The translations under genes were made by a program, and so were the position numbers. Of a DNA stretch of 37,634 nucleotides, positions 31,611 through 37,634 are shown piece by piece. Source of the stretch: Clostridiaceae bacterium (lineage in GTDB: Bacteria; Bacillota_A; Clostridia; Clostridiales; Clostridiaceae); the NCBI GenBank assembly GCA_029256485.1, contig JAQSXU010000026.1, positions 1-37,634 of the forward strand, written 5' to 3'. Numbering within the stretch: the stretch's first letter is position 1; every line of letters begins with the position of its first letter. The notes beneath the pieces were generated by a model that ran no database searches, was not told the DNA's origin, and saw only the letters and a list, made by a program, of their open reading frames with translations.

Positions 31611-31731
31611 CTGTTTCTTCTATGTAATCTTTTACTAAACATTTAATATTTCTAACAACTTTAATATTGTTTAATTCTTTCAAAAGGTCTTGCAATTCAT
31701 TTAGTTCTTTCTCAAATTCAGTATCCCCCAT
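31594..31731 (-). CDS. 45-aa protein under LexA-type control, candidate antirepressor
   Basis: ATG 31731 after AGAGGTGAAGT; stop TGA at 31594-31596. Reads MGDTEFEKELNELQDLLKEL then NNIKVVRNIKCLVKDYIEET and ERAIS: an amphipathic, acidic, coiled-coil-like peptide. It is the only gene pointing left between two plus-strand HTH genes. Two perfect consensus promoters (31788-31816 and 31855-31883) and a LexA-type box (31758-31770) lie upstream. This suggests a small inducer, perhaps an antirepressor binding the CI-like protein, switched on by DNA damage. Function is inference; no family recognised. Confidence 0.65.
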   Translation of the reverse strand: MGDTEFEKELNELQDLLKELNNIKVVRNIKCLVKDYIEETERAIS

Positions 31732-31757
31732 ACTTCACCTCTTACACGAATTTTATA

Positions 31758-31770
31758 GAACGTTTGTTCG
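31758..31770 (-). promoter_or_regulatory. LexA (SOS/Cheo) box
   Basis: Minus strand CGAACAAACGTTC. The GAAC-N4-GTTC dyad fits the Gram-positive LexA consensus CGAACRNRYGTTYC (one deviation at the last position). It sits just downstream of the -10 at 31788-31793, where bound LexA would block transcription of the 45-aa gene. Confidence 0.7.
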
Positions 31771-31787
31771 AATAATTGTCTATTTTG

Positions 31788-31816
31788 ATTATAACCCCTT
31801 TGTAAATCTTTGTCAA
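31788..31816 (-). promoter_or_regulatory. Consensus promoter P2
   Basis: TTGACA (31811-31816), 17 bp, TATAAT (31788-31793) on the minus strand, all bases at consensus. Expected start near 31781, inside reach of the LexA-type box. Drives the 45-aa gene. Confidence 0.8.
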
Positions 31817-31854
31817 TAATTTTGTTATTATGTCGAAACGTTATTCTTTGTAAT

Positions 31855-31883
31855 ATTATAATAGCTTTTTTATCCTTTGTCAA
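31855..31883 (-). promoter_or_regulatory. Consensus promoter P1
   Basis: A second TTGACA (31878-31883), 17 bp, TATAAT (31855-31860) on the minus strand, 67 bp upstream of P2. Tandem perfect promoters in front of a tiny gene imply very strong, normally repressed expression. Confidence 0.75.
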
Positions 31884-31911
31884 ATTTTTGCTGACTGTTT
31901 TAGCCATTTAG

Positions 31912-31940
31912 TTGTGCAAAATTGGTAATTTGTGTATAAT
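31912..31940 (+). promoter_or_regulatory. Promoter of the second HTH gene
   Basis: TTGTGC (31912-31917), 17 bp, TATAAT (31935-31940) on the plus strand, 29 bp before the ATG at 31970. It diverges from P1/P2; the CAAA-TTG imperfect dyad between the elements may be an operator. Confidence 0.65.
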
Positions 31941-31969
31941 TTTCTTATAAAATTACAGGGTGGCAACCA

Positions 31970-32269
31970 ATGAGCATATTTAGCGATAGATTGAAAAAAT
32001 TAAGAACAGATAGAAAAGGATTGTTTCAAAGCGAAATAGCTGAAGTAATCGGCGTAGATGCTTCAGCGTATTCTAAATATGAAAGAGGTATCAACGAGCC
32101 AGACATTGAAACTCTTATAAAAATAGCAAATTATTTTGAAGTGACTGTTGATTTCTTGGTTGGAAATGATAGTAAAAGTAATGTAAGCAAAAAGGCTTTA
32201 CAAGAATATTTAAATGATTTAGAAAAAGGATTTATAAATTTAAAAAAATATGTAAATAATTCTAAATAG
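31970..32269 (+). CDS. Second XRE-family HTH regulator
   Basis: 99 aa. HTH in KGLFQSEIAEVIGVDASAYS then KYERGINEPDIETLIKIANY; then FEVTVDFLVGND, the usual end of small XRE domains, and a helical tail. ATG after AGGGTGG. It has its own promoter and terminator and diverges from the 45-aa gene, so it may repress P1/P2 or itself. Having two stand-alone XRE regulators besides Cro is more than the usual switch needs. No S24 domain. Confidence 0.82.
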   Translation: MSIFSDRLKKLRTDRKGLFQSEIAEVIGVDASAYSKYERGINEPDIETLIKIANYFEVTVDFLVGNDSKSNVSKKALQEYLNDLEKGFINLKKYVNNSK

Positions 32270-32287
32270 CTTTTACGGCTATTTTTT
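32265..32287 (+). terminator. Terminator of the second HTH gene
   Basis: AATAGC / GCTATT stem with 7-nt loop followed by TTTTATT; includes the TAG stop. Separates this gene from the integrase. Confidence 0.7.
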
Positions 32288-32288
32288 A

Positions 32289-32318
32289 TTTGCTAAAATT
32301 TATTTATTGGCTTATAAT
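32289..32318 (+). promoter_or_regulatory. Integrase promoter
   Basis: TTTGCT (32289-32294), 18 bp, TATAAT (32313-32318). The start would fall just before the hairpin at 32328, giving an integrase mRNA with a structured 5' leader. Confidence 0.55.
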
Positions 32319-32327
32319 ATAAAAAAA

Positions 32328-32401
32328 CCGTACTGCGGTAACAGTACGGAAAAAGTTGGAGCTTTTATTTATGTAAGTAAATAAATTATAACAAAAGCTC
32401 C
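32328..32401 (+). promoter_or_regulatory. Structured integrase leader, two hairpins
   Basis: Hairpin A: perfect CCGTACTG / CAGTACGG with 6-nt loop (32328-32349). On the minus strand it is followed by TTTTTTT, so it also works as an antisense terminator. Hairpin B: GGAGCTTTT / AAAAGCTCC (32358-32401) with an inner ATTTA/TAAAT stem, ending 20 bp before the integrase ribosome site. It may control integrase translation or block antisense transcripts. Confidence 0.55.
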
Positions 32402-32431
32402 TTAAAAATGCAACAGAAAAAGGAGATTAAA

Positions 32432-33517
32432 ATGGATTACAATGTTACGTACAGAGAAAAAGACAAAGGTATACAAGCGATAATCAGTTATAAAGATGCT
32501 ACTGGAAGATGGAAACAGAAATCAAAGCAAGGATTTAAAACACAGAAAGCTTCTAAGCCATGGATTGAAGATGTAGTAAAAGAATTAGAAGAAACTATTA
32601 AATATATTAATCCTGAATTGAAAGAAACAAAATTAAATGAATTGTTTAATTATTTTATAGAGCACGCTGAATTGCATAAAGAAACAAACACATTGATAAG
32701 TTATGATGGTGCGTTTAAACATTTTGAAAATATTAAAGACAGCAAAGTTGCCGAAATAGGAACATTAGAAATTCAACACTGTGTTGATAACATGATAAGA
32801 AATAAACTTATGCAAAGCACTATTAAAACTTATGTAGCTAAAATGAAGGTAATTTTTAATTATGCTATATCGCCTCTTAAAATCATTAAAGACAATCCAT
32901 TTGGCGATGTTTCTATGCCTGCTAAAATTAAAACAGAAAAGAAAATAAAAGCGCTTACTGAATCAGAATTAAATGATCTATTAAACAAAATGGTGAAATA
33001 CAAACATTATTATATAATCTCCTTGTTGGCTGCTACCTGTGGTCTTAGGATAGGAGAAATATTAGGGCTAAATTGGAATGACATTGACGAAAAAAAATCC
33101 ACTATGAATATTAATAAACAGTGGAAATTAATAATTAAAAAACCATTGACATGTGGCATCGGCCCTGTTAAAAGTACAAATTCTAATAGAGAGATTCCAA
33201 TTCCTCCTAAGACTTTGGATGCACTACTTAAATATAAAAAGGAACATCCTATTAATATTAGCGGCAGAATTATTTCATATAAAAGAACTGATTCCACTTG
33301 CTCTAATTTAACCGCAAGATTTAAAAAAAACGGTTATGACATTTCTATACATGATTTAAGGCATACTTACGCTTCAATGCTTGTTGCAAATGGAGTTGAT
33401 TTTAAAACTGTAGCTGAGCTTATGGGTGATACTGTTCAAGTAGTCATTGATACTTACTCACACTTTACAAGTGACATGATGACTAAGGCGCAAAAAGCGG
33501 TTAATTCTATCTTCTAA
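32432..33517 (+). CDS. int: Tyrosine integrase
   Basis: 361 aa from ATG 32432 (MDYNVTYREKDKGIQ), chosen over an ATG 24 nt earlier because AAGGAG lies 7 nt upstream. N-terminal arm-binding domain (about 1-60: GIQAIISYKDATGRWKQKSK), SAM-like core-binding domain (65-160), catalytic domain with R206 (ATCGLRIGE), H307 and R310 (HDLRHTYASM) and Y342 (IDTYSHF). The usual second His in LGH is Asp here (LMGDTVQ), as in other clostridial integrases. It catalyses site-specific integration. attP should lie nearby, probably in 33518-33756. Confidence 0.95.
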   Translation: MDYNVTYREKDKGIQAIISYKDATGRWKQKSKQGFKTQKASKPWIEDVVKELEETIKYINPELKETKLNELFNYFIEHAELHKETNTLISYDGAFKHFENIKDSKVAEIGTLEIQHCVDNMIRNKLMQSTIKTYVAKMKVIFNYAISPLKIIKDNPFGDVSMPAKIKTEKKIKALTESELNDLLNKMVKYKHYYIISLLAATCGLRIGEILGLNWNDIDEKKSTMNINKQWKLIIKKPLTCGIGPVKSTNSNREIPIPPKTLDALLKYKKEHPINISGRIISYKRTDSTCSNLTARFKKNGYDISIHDLRHTYASMLVANGVDFKTVAELMGDTVQVVIDTYSHFTSDMMTKAQKAVNSIF

Positions 33518-33732
33518 TTTTTTTTAAAGAAAATTTTTGCCGTTTTTATTGTCGCCAGTTAACAAAACCCGTAGTTTCCAAATAAAATTAGTGTTGAAAT
33601 TAATTTCCATAATGAATATGATATAAACCATCACAAAATACATTTTAATACATTTAAATTGAAATTACAACTAAAAATTGAATTTCTATAATTTTACAAT
33701 ACGAACAGAAAAACACCAAAGTGAATTAAATA

Positions 33733-33751
33733 TTTGACGTATTTTTGACGT
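33733..33751. repeat. TTTGACGT direct repeats, candidate integrase arm sites
   Basis: Two copies of TTTGACGT (33733-33740, 33744-33751), 11 bp apart, about 220 bp after the integrase stop. Short direct repeats at one helical turn beside int are typical arm-type binding sites; I recall TTTGACGTC-like repeats near attP in other Firmicute phages. The 240-bp stretch before them has no gene and is the likely attP region; the core cannot be defined from one copy. Confidence 0.45.
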
Positions 33752-33756
33752 CAAAA

Positions 33757-33784
33757 AAGAACTGTCGATTATGGCAGTTCTTTT
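33757..33784. terminator. Bidirectional terminator between int and the ATPase gene
   Basis: Stem AAGAACTG / CAGTTCTT with 10-nt loop. T-rich tails on both sides (TTTTAAATTTTT on plus, TTTTTTGACG on minus), so it can end both the integrase and the convergent ATPase transcripts. Confidence 0.8.
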
Positions 33785-33790
33785 AAATTT

Positions 33791-36037
33791 TTAAATTGGC
33801 TTTGGTAATTCAGTTATAAACTTAGAATATCCGTTTGAAGTTTTTATAAGATTTAAACTGTGATATCTTTTTAAGTTTAATAGATCCTGGAGCTCGAATG
33901 GAGCCAAGTCCTCTTTTAACTCTTCAAAGTTTTTCTTATCTGTTCCCTGCATTAACATGTAACTACTTCCGGATGCTTTTAATGCTTCCTTAATAGTATC
34001 TATTTGCGATAAATAATGAGCTGAGAAAACAAACTTTGTTTGAAATTTTCTACACTGAACTAAAACATCCCTTAAAATATATTCCGTCGTAGGAGCTTGA
34101 AATACCTCATCAATGATAATGTGTGTTCGTCTTGGCTCTTTATACATACCACCTCTTAACTGTGAAGCTAACCATATTTTAGATATAAAGAACGTTGTTA
34201 ATATGTTTTTATGTGTTTTTGTTGGATAATGGCTTTCAGGTATCTTTATTAATAATAGCTTTCCATCATCCATGGCCTTAATTAAATCCAAATTCTTATC
34301 CATAGGTTTATTAAACATAACTTTGAGCTTTATATCTTCCATTAAAACACTTATTCTATCTAAAACATAATCACTTTTAGCGGACTTAGTTCCCGATATT
34401 TCTCCAGCTTTATCAACTTCATTCATATCTTCAAGGTTGAATATATCGTCTTTCAAATACTCTTTTAAGCCTTCAGGAATCCTGTTTATGTAGTCTATTC
34501 TTTTACGATGGTCCGAAATACATTCCACAACATTTCTCATACTCATGTTTTTATTTATAAATACCACATTAGCAGCTGCAACTAAGCTCCTTCTCATTCT
34601 TGGAGTTAATTTCTGATCTAAATTTATTGAATCAATAAACGATACTGTTAATTGAGTTTGCATATTTGATATTACTAATCTGTCATAATCTGAGTTAACC
34701 TTAAAGTTATTTACTTCATTGAAGCTGAATGACTGCATATCCTCTTGCTTTGATAAATCAAGCACTATTAATTTATTCTTTGGAACAACTCTTTCTATTT
34801 CATTTGACAGTTCACAATTTTTTATAAAATCAATTAAAATCAATCCTTCGTCTTTGTCTGATACATCCTTAGCATAGTTACCGAAAAATGTGCTCTTGCC
34901 ACATCCTTGAGGTCCTAAGGCCACTAATCCAAGGTTAGCTAAATTCTTATCCGCTGACATTGTAGTTATTGCTGTTTTACCTTTATATGTGTTAGTACCT
35001 AATTTAATATATCCGCTTTGAAGTTCTTCAGGTATTTCAGTTTCTAAGGTATTTATATGCTCTATTCCAAATCTTTCAAGTAATTCTCGACCTGGTAAGC
35101 TTAAAAAGTTTCCACATTCGTTTATGCTGCATTTATTCATTTCATATCCCCCTATATTTAAATCTAAAAAATTGAACTTCTTAGCATTTTTACTTCTTAA
35201 ATAATTGTCATTGTCTATAGACCTGAAGCTGTTCGCCAAACTTCTAAGATTATTTATTGAATTTAATTTATTGTAACTATCTCCAACTAAAGCTATTTGA
35301 GTATTTAGAATTGTTTCAGAACCCTTTAAATACGTAAAATTCGAAAGTTCTTTAGTACTTGATAGACTTACACCTGTGTTTTTATTAAACATGTTTATTG
35401 TCAGATATATTTCATTAAAAATCGACTTAACTATATAATTTAAATTAATCTTGTTTTTATCTACTGGATTACCAGTTTTATATTTATCGAGTGTGTTTTT
35501 ATATGCTGCTCTCCATGAGTATTGACTGGTAGGTATGAAGTTATAAAAAATACCAACCTTTTCATTTTCCTGTAATACATCAATAATATTTAAGTTATTA
35601 CTTATCAGGTCATTATCTCTACGATCGGCAGCTAAAGAGAGTGCATCCTCTTTAGCGTATACCAATTGTTTGTATAATGCGTTTTGAGAAAACTCAGGGA
35701 GCTTCTTTATATCATAAATTGTTACGGAGCTCCAAACCCTGCTTAAAGCTTCTTTAAGTATGTTCCTATATCTTTCATCAATAATAAAATAAAACTCAAC
35801 TGTTTTCTTTGTTATGTAAATCATATACGCTGTTTTATATGGTAATTCAAATTTTATCATTTGTGGGAGTGCGTTATTTAGAATTTGTTTATAATCATGG
35901 AATGTGAATCTGTTAAAGAAAGGTTTGTAAGTACTTTGGATAGCTTGAGCTATTTTATAAGTATCATTGTTTCTGATAGAAGTTGCTGGAGTTACTTTTA
36001 AATAAATATAATTTGGTTTAGTTAATTCAATTTTCAA
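33791..36037 (-). CDS. HerA/VirB4/VirD4-type translocation ATPase
   Basis: 748 aa; TTG start (MKIELTKPNYIYLKV) with AGGAGG 8 nt upstream. The N-terminal 350 residues resemble the domain before the motor in clostridial conjugation ATPases (ELPYKTAYMIYITKKTVEFY). Motor domain: Walker A GPQGCGKS (375-382), ILIDFIKN, Walker B THIIIDEV (638-645), FSAHYLSQID after it. This is the FtsK/HerA fold used for DNA or protein transfer in type IV secretion, coupling and related systems. No membrane segment is visible, so it would depend on the small membrane proteins encoded just upstream. Phage packaging is served by terL, so this is a separate role. Confidence 0.85.
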   Translation of the reverse strand: MKIELTKPNYIYLKVTPATSIRNNDTYKIAQAIQSTYKPFFNRFTFHDYKQILNNALPQMIKFELPYKTAYMIYITKKTVEFYFIIDERYRNILKEALSRVWSSVTIYDIKKLPEFSQNALYKQLVYAKEDALSLAADRRDNDLISNNLNIIDVLQENEKVGIFYNFIPTSQYSWRAAYKNTLDKYKTGNPVDKNKINLNYIVKSIFNEIYLTINMFNKNTGVSLSSTKELSNFTYLKGSETILNTQIALVGDSYNKLNSINNLRSLANSFRSIDNDNYLRSKNAKKFNFLDLNIGGYEMNKCSINECGNFLSLPGRELLERFGIEHINTLETEIPEELQSGYIKLGTNTYKGKTAITTMSADKNLANLGLVALGPQGCGKSTFFGNYAKDVSDKDEGLILIDFIKNCELSNEIERVVPKNKLIVLDLSKQEDMQSFSFNEVNNFKVNSDYDRLVISNMQTQLTVSFIDSINLDQKLTPRMRRSLVAAANVVFINKNMSMRNVVECISDHRKRIDYINRIPEGLKEYLKDDIFNLEDMNEVDKAGEISGTKSAKSDYVLDRISVLMEDIKLKVMFNKPMDKNLDLIKAMDDGKLLLIKIPESHYPTKTHKNILTTFFISKIWLASQLRGGMYKEPRRTHIIIDEVFQAPTTEYILRDVLVQCRKFQTKFVFSAHYLSQIDTIKEALKASGSSYMLMQGTDKKNFEELKEDLAPFELQDLLNLKRYHSLNLIKTSNGYSKFITELPKPI

Positions 36038-36049
36038 TCGGTCCGCCTC

Positions 36050-36256
36050 CTATAAAATATTTATGAATATGAAAATTATAATGCACAACCAAGCATATTT
36101 ATATGTGTCAAATCCTACAACACCCAGCGTGATAGCTACCAAACAACCTATTAGGCACACGGAATAACTTACTTCTTGCAAATATTTAATAGGATTGAAG
36201 ATTATGTCAAAGAATTTATTTGCATTGGTTAAAAACAATGTAAATTGGCTATTCAT
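36050..36256 (-). CDS. Small membrane protein of the translocation cassette
   Basis: 68 aa with two hydrophobic segments (about 28-45, SVCLIGCLVAITLGVVGF; and 52-68, YAWLCIIIFIFINIL) after a short amphipathic N-terminus (NPIKYLQEVSY). Size and topology recall VirB3/TrbD- or MPF-type small membrane components. It lies 13 nt before the ATPase gene and 10 nt after the pilin-like gene. ATG with TTAGGAGGAATTTT. Function inferred from context. Confidence 0.7.
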   Translation of the reverse strand: MNSQFTLFLTNANKFFDIIFNPIKYLQEVSYSVCLIGCLVAITLGVVGFDTYKYAWLCIIIFIFINIL

Positions 36257-36266
36257 AAAATTCCTC

Positions 36267-36665
36267 CTAATCCCTGAACATTATTTCGATTTCATCAAAT
36301 GCAGTTGGCAATAGATATAAACTACCAAATGCTAATAAATAACCTATCAAATTCTTTTTAGCACCTTGTACGTCGCCATTAATACACGCCTGAACAACTT
36401 CAAATGCACCCTTGAATATTAAAATCAGTTTAACGGCACCTCCCGCTAACTTGTAATATAAAGTTAACCCTTTTCCTGTATCCGCATATGCTATTGTCGA
36501 ATTAAATATAAAAATGAAACATAAAAATATCACTTTTAGGAACAAATCTTCGTGGGACTTGCATTTTTTGGCTATTGCCTGCATATTTTTACTTATGCGA
36601 AGGTTACGAGCAAAGGAAAAAATCATAGCGCCATTGTGCGTTTTTTTTAATTCATTAAATTTCAT
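36267..36665 (-). CDS. VirB2/TrbC-like pilin-type membrane protein
   Basis: 132 aa from ATG 36665 (MKFNELKKTHNGAMI), which has GGAGG 8 nt upstream; an in-frame TTG inside that site is not used. A long basic N-region precedes the hydrophobic stretch LKVIFLCFIFIFNSTIAYA, with AYA as a likely signal peptidase site before DTGKG. The mature part has two membrane helices (YYKLAGGAVKLILIFKGAFE; NLIGYLLAFGSLYLLPTAF) linked by NGDVQGAKK. This is the layout of VirB2/TrbC-like pilins of conjugation systems. It may form a pilus or membrane pore with the ATPase. Confidence 0.72.
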   Translation of the reverse strand: MKFNELKKTHNGAMIFSFARNLRISKNMQAIAKKCKSHEDLFLKVIFLCFIFIFNSTIAYADTGKGLTLYYKLAGGAVKLILIFKGAFEVVQACINGDVQGAKKNLIGYLLAFGSLYLLPTAFDEIEIMFRD

Positions 36666-36867
36666 ATCCACTACCTCCAAAAATGTGCATTTCTTGATTT
36701 TCTATTTTATCTGCAACCAACAAAGCATAATAAATTTGGCGCTGGATGTATTGATCCTCTTCTTTTCCTCCCATACTTAACCAGTCTTGAATTCGGTTTT
36801 CTACATCTTCTAAAACATATGACGGTAAGTTCAATTCGTAAATACCAGATATTTTTTTCGTTTCCAT
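36655..36867 (-). CDS. DUF6877-like protein
   Basis: 70 aa. LPSYVLEDVENRIQDWLSMG followed by GKEEDQYIQRQIYYA fits the DUF6877 pattern (PxxVLxDVxxRIxDWLxSGGxxxDxYIxxQ), found in Firmicute phages and mobile elements and of unknown function. It overlaps the pilin-like gene by 11 nt, so is translationally coupled with the cassette. ATG with TTTTGGAGGTAGTTTT. Confidence 0.75.
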   Translation of the reverse strand: METKKISGIYELNLPSYVLEDVENRIQDWLSMGGKEEDQYIQRQIYYALLVADKIENQEMHIFGGSGYEI

Positions 36868-36907
36868 AAAACTACCTCCAAAATTCGATTGATTTTTTAT
36901 AAATTTG

Positions 36908-36992
36908 TGGTAGCATAATAATAGACTACCTCTTGTCGGTGGTGGTTTTTGGCTCTCCCTATAATAGCTGTCCAGGCACTGGGGGAGCTTTT
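36908..36992. other. Structured intergenic region, possible attenuator or small RNA
   Basis: Contains GGTAG / CTACC (about 36909-36930) and a nested structure GCTCTCCC ... GGGGGAGC (36952-36988) with inner CCAG-GCA-CTGG. On plus it is followed by TTTTACTATT. It separates the ribbon-helix-helix gene from the rest of the cassette. Could be a leader/attenuator or an antisense RNA; strand undecided. Confidence 0.4.
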
Positions 36993-36993
36993 A

Positions 36994-37161
36994 CTATTCC
37001 ATTGTAAAAATTCCTAATTTTCTTCTTAACTCTTTTTCCATCTCCTTTTTTAAAATATCTTTTACAAAACCACTTTTATTGCTATGCTCATTAATCCAGT
37101 CGAGTAACTTTTTATCCTCTGAATTATCTTTAAAACTCAATCCTAATACATATTTAGCCAA
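36994..37161 (-). CDS. Small ribbon-helix-helix-like protein
   Basis: 55 aa, TTG start 8 nt after AAGGAG (MAKYVLGLSFKDNSEDKKLL). Then DWINEHSNKSGFVKDILKKE and a basic helical tail. The strand-helix-helix arrangement with HSNKSGFVKDIL is that of small plasmid-type regulators (CopG/RepB-like). It would be the first gene of the translocation cassette and may control it through the structured leader that follows. Stop TAG at 36994-36996. Confidence 0.65.
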   Translation of the reverse strand: MAKYVLGLSFKDNSEDKKLLDWINEHSNKSGFVKDILKKEMEKELRRKLGIFTME

Positions 37162-37295
37162 TCCTAACACTCCTTTAAATTAATTATCGCTCTTACTAAA
37201 TAATATGCACTAATACATAAAATAGAACCTACTAATTCGTAAAAGTATAAACTTTTTTTATTTGAGCATATTAAAAAATAAAAAAGGTGATATAT

Positions 37296-37634
37296 ATGAA
37301 AAAAGTTTTAATTATTGGAGCGGTTTTAACTTTATTTATTTTAATATTAGGTGCTGCAACCAATCCTTCTTATGCTGAATATAAAGAATGGTATAAACAA
37401 CAAGCCAATGATACTTATAAGGAATATAAATCAGAAAATAATGAGGCTGTAGTCGAAACTACTCACTTTGAAAATTCTTTGATGGGATTTTTTGCTGATA
37501 TGATTTCTGACACTTCAGTTATAAGAGAAGATCATAAATTTTATAGTCTATATACAATTGATTCAGAAAGCTTTAAATATAAAGTTTTGGGAGTCTTTAA
37601 TAATTTTTACATTTTAGAAGATGTAACAGTAACA
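37296..37634 (+). CDS. DUF4359-like membrane protein, 5' part
   Basis: 113 codons to the window end, continuing at position 1 for 117 aa in total. MKKVLIIGAVLTLFILILGA is an N-terminal membrane segment or signal anchor. TNPSYAEYKEWYKQQANDTY, then KFYSLYTIDSESFKYKVLGV, match the DUF4359 pattern (TNPS...Y...). It is a small, envelope-associated protein of unknown function found in bacteria and phages. ATG after AAAAAGGTGATATAT. It is the only plus-strand gene outside the lysogeny region, just past the lysis genes: the usual site for genes expressed from a prophage. Could affect the host surface or superinfection; not shown. Confidence 0.8.
   Translation, partial: MKKVLIIGAVLTLFILILGAATNPSYAEYKEWYKQQANDTYKEYKSENNEAVVETTHFENSLMGFFADMISDTSVIREDHKFYSLYTIDSESFKYKVLGVFNNFYILEDVTVT
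37536..37634. repeat. 99-bp terminal redundancy, right copy
   Basis: Identical to positions 1-99; see that entry. Fixed length and location inside a reading frame that stays open across the joint point to a circular molecule assembled with a k-mer overlap. Confidence 0.95.

Noticed and set aside
31701..31907. Minus-strand frame of 68 codons upstream of the 45-aa gene
   Set aside because: It starts upstream of P1, has no ribosome site, and spans both consensus promoters and the LexA-type box; it is a by-product of regulatory DNA.
33010..33297. Minus-strand frame of 95 codons inside int
   Set aside because: Opposite the integrase catalytic domain, no ribosome site.

Overview
The window looks like one complete, closed circular genome of a temperate siphovirus-type phage of a low-GC Firmicute, most likely Clostridium or a close relative. 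Support for the host: strongly AT-rich DNA, near-perfect AGGAGG ribosome binding sites, frequent TTG/GTG starts, and protein types typical of clostridial phages (phi13-type major tail protein, P27 small terminase, LLH holin, ArpU-type regulator). The first 99 bases are identical to the last 99, and one reading frame (DUF4359-like) runs unbroken through that joint. The window is therefore a 37,535-bp circle with an arbitrary cut point.

Layout, in the direction of most transcription (minus strand, high to low coordinates). (a) 30.3-33.5 kb: lysogeny region. It holds a Cro-like gene (30875-31078), a CI-like repressor on plus (31230-31592), a 45-aa minus gene (31594-31731) behind two consensus promoters and a LexA-type box, a second HTH gene on plus (31970-32269), and a tyrosine integrase (32432-33517). 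(b) 30.8 down to 17.3 kb: early operon with small HTH, zinc-ribbon and unknown genes, an AbrB-like regulator, an SbcC/Rad50-like ATPase, a small membrane protein, a lipoprotein, RecT, an MBL-fold hydrolase split by a CTT-TGA-C frameshift site, an ERCC4 nuclease and a large primase-helicase. A GGTTACA repeat array around an AT-rich block (17.5-17.85 kb) is a candidate replication origin. (c) 17.3-15.4 kb: ArpU-type late regulator, HNH endonuclease, terminase small subunit. (d) 15.4-2.0 kb: HK97-type packaging, head, connector and tail genes in canonical order, including a -1 frameshift tail chaperone. (e) 2.0-0.4 kb: XkdX-like protein, TcdE-type holin, M23 endolysin and LLH holin, then a cluster of terminators.

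Between the lysis genes and the integrase end (37.6-33.8 kb) lies the position where prophages usually carry lysogenic-conversion cargo. Here it holds a DUF4359-like membrane protein on plus. Facing the integrase is a compact minus-strand cassette: a ribbon-helix-helix-like protein, a DUF6877-like protein, a VirB2/TrbC-like pilin-type membrane protein, a two-TM protein, and a 748-aa HerA/VirB4/VirD4-type ATPase. A conjugation-like or DNA-translocation-like mini-system on a tailed phage is one of the most unusual features.

The other standout points are the SOS-type switch beside repressors that lack an S24 self-cleavage domain, the RF2-like frameshift motif inside the metal-binding motif of the MBL gene, and an HNH gene with no ATG/GTG/TTG start but an ideally spaced ATT. 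I saw no tRNA, rRNA, CRISPR array or insertion sequence. Nine short or non-canonical genes (for example at 1886, 16115, 21543, 21716, 24724, 29641, 31594 and 36994) were found by reading the sequence directly.
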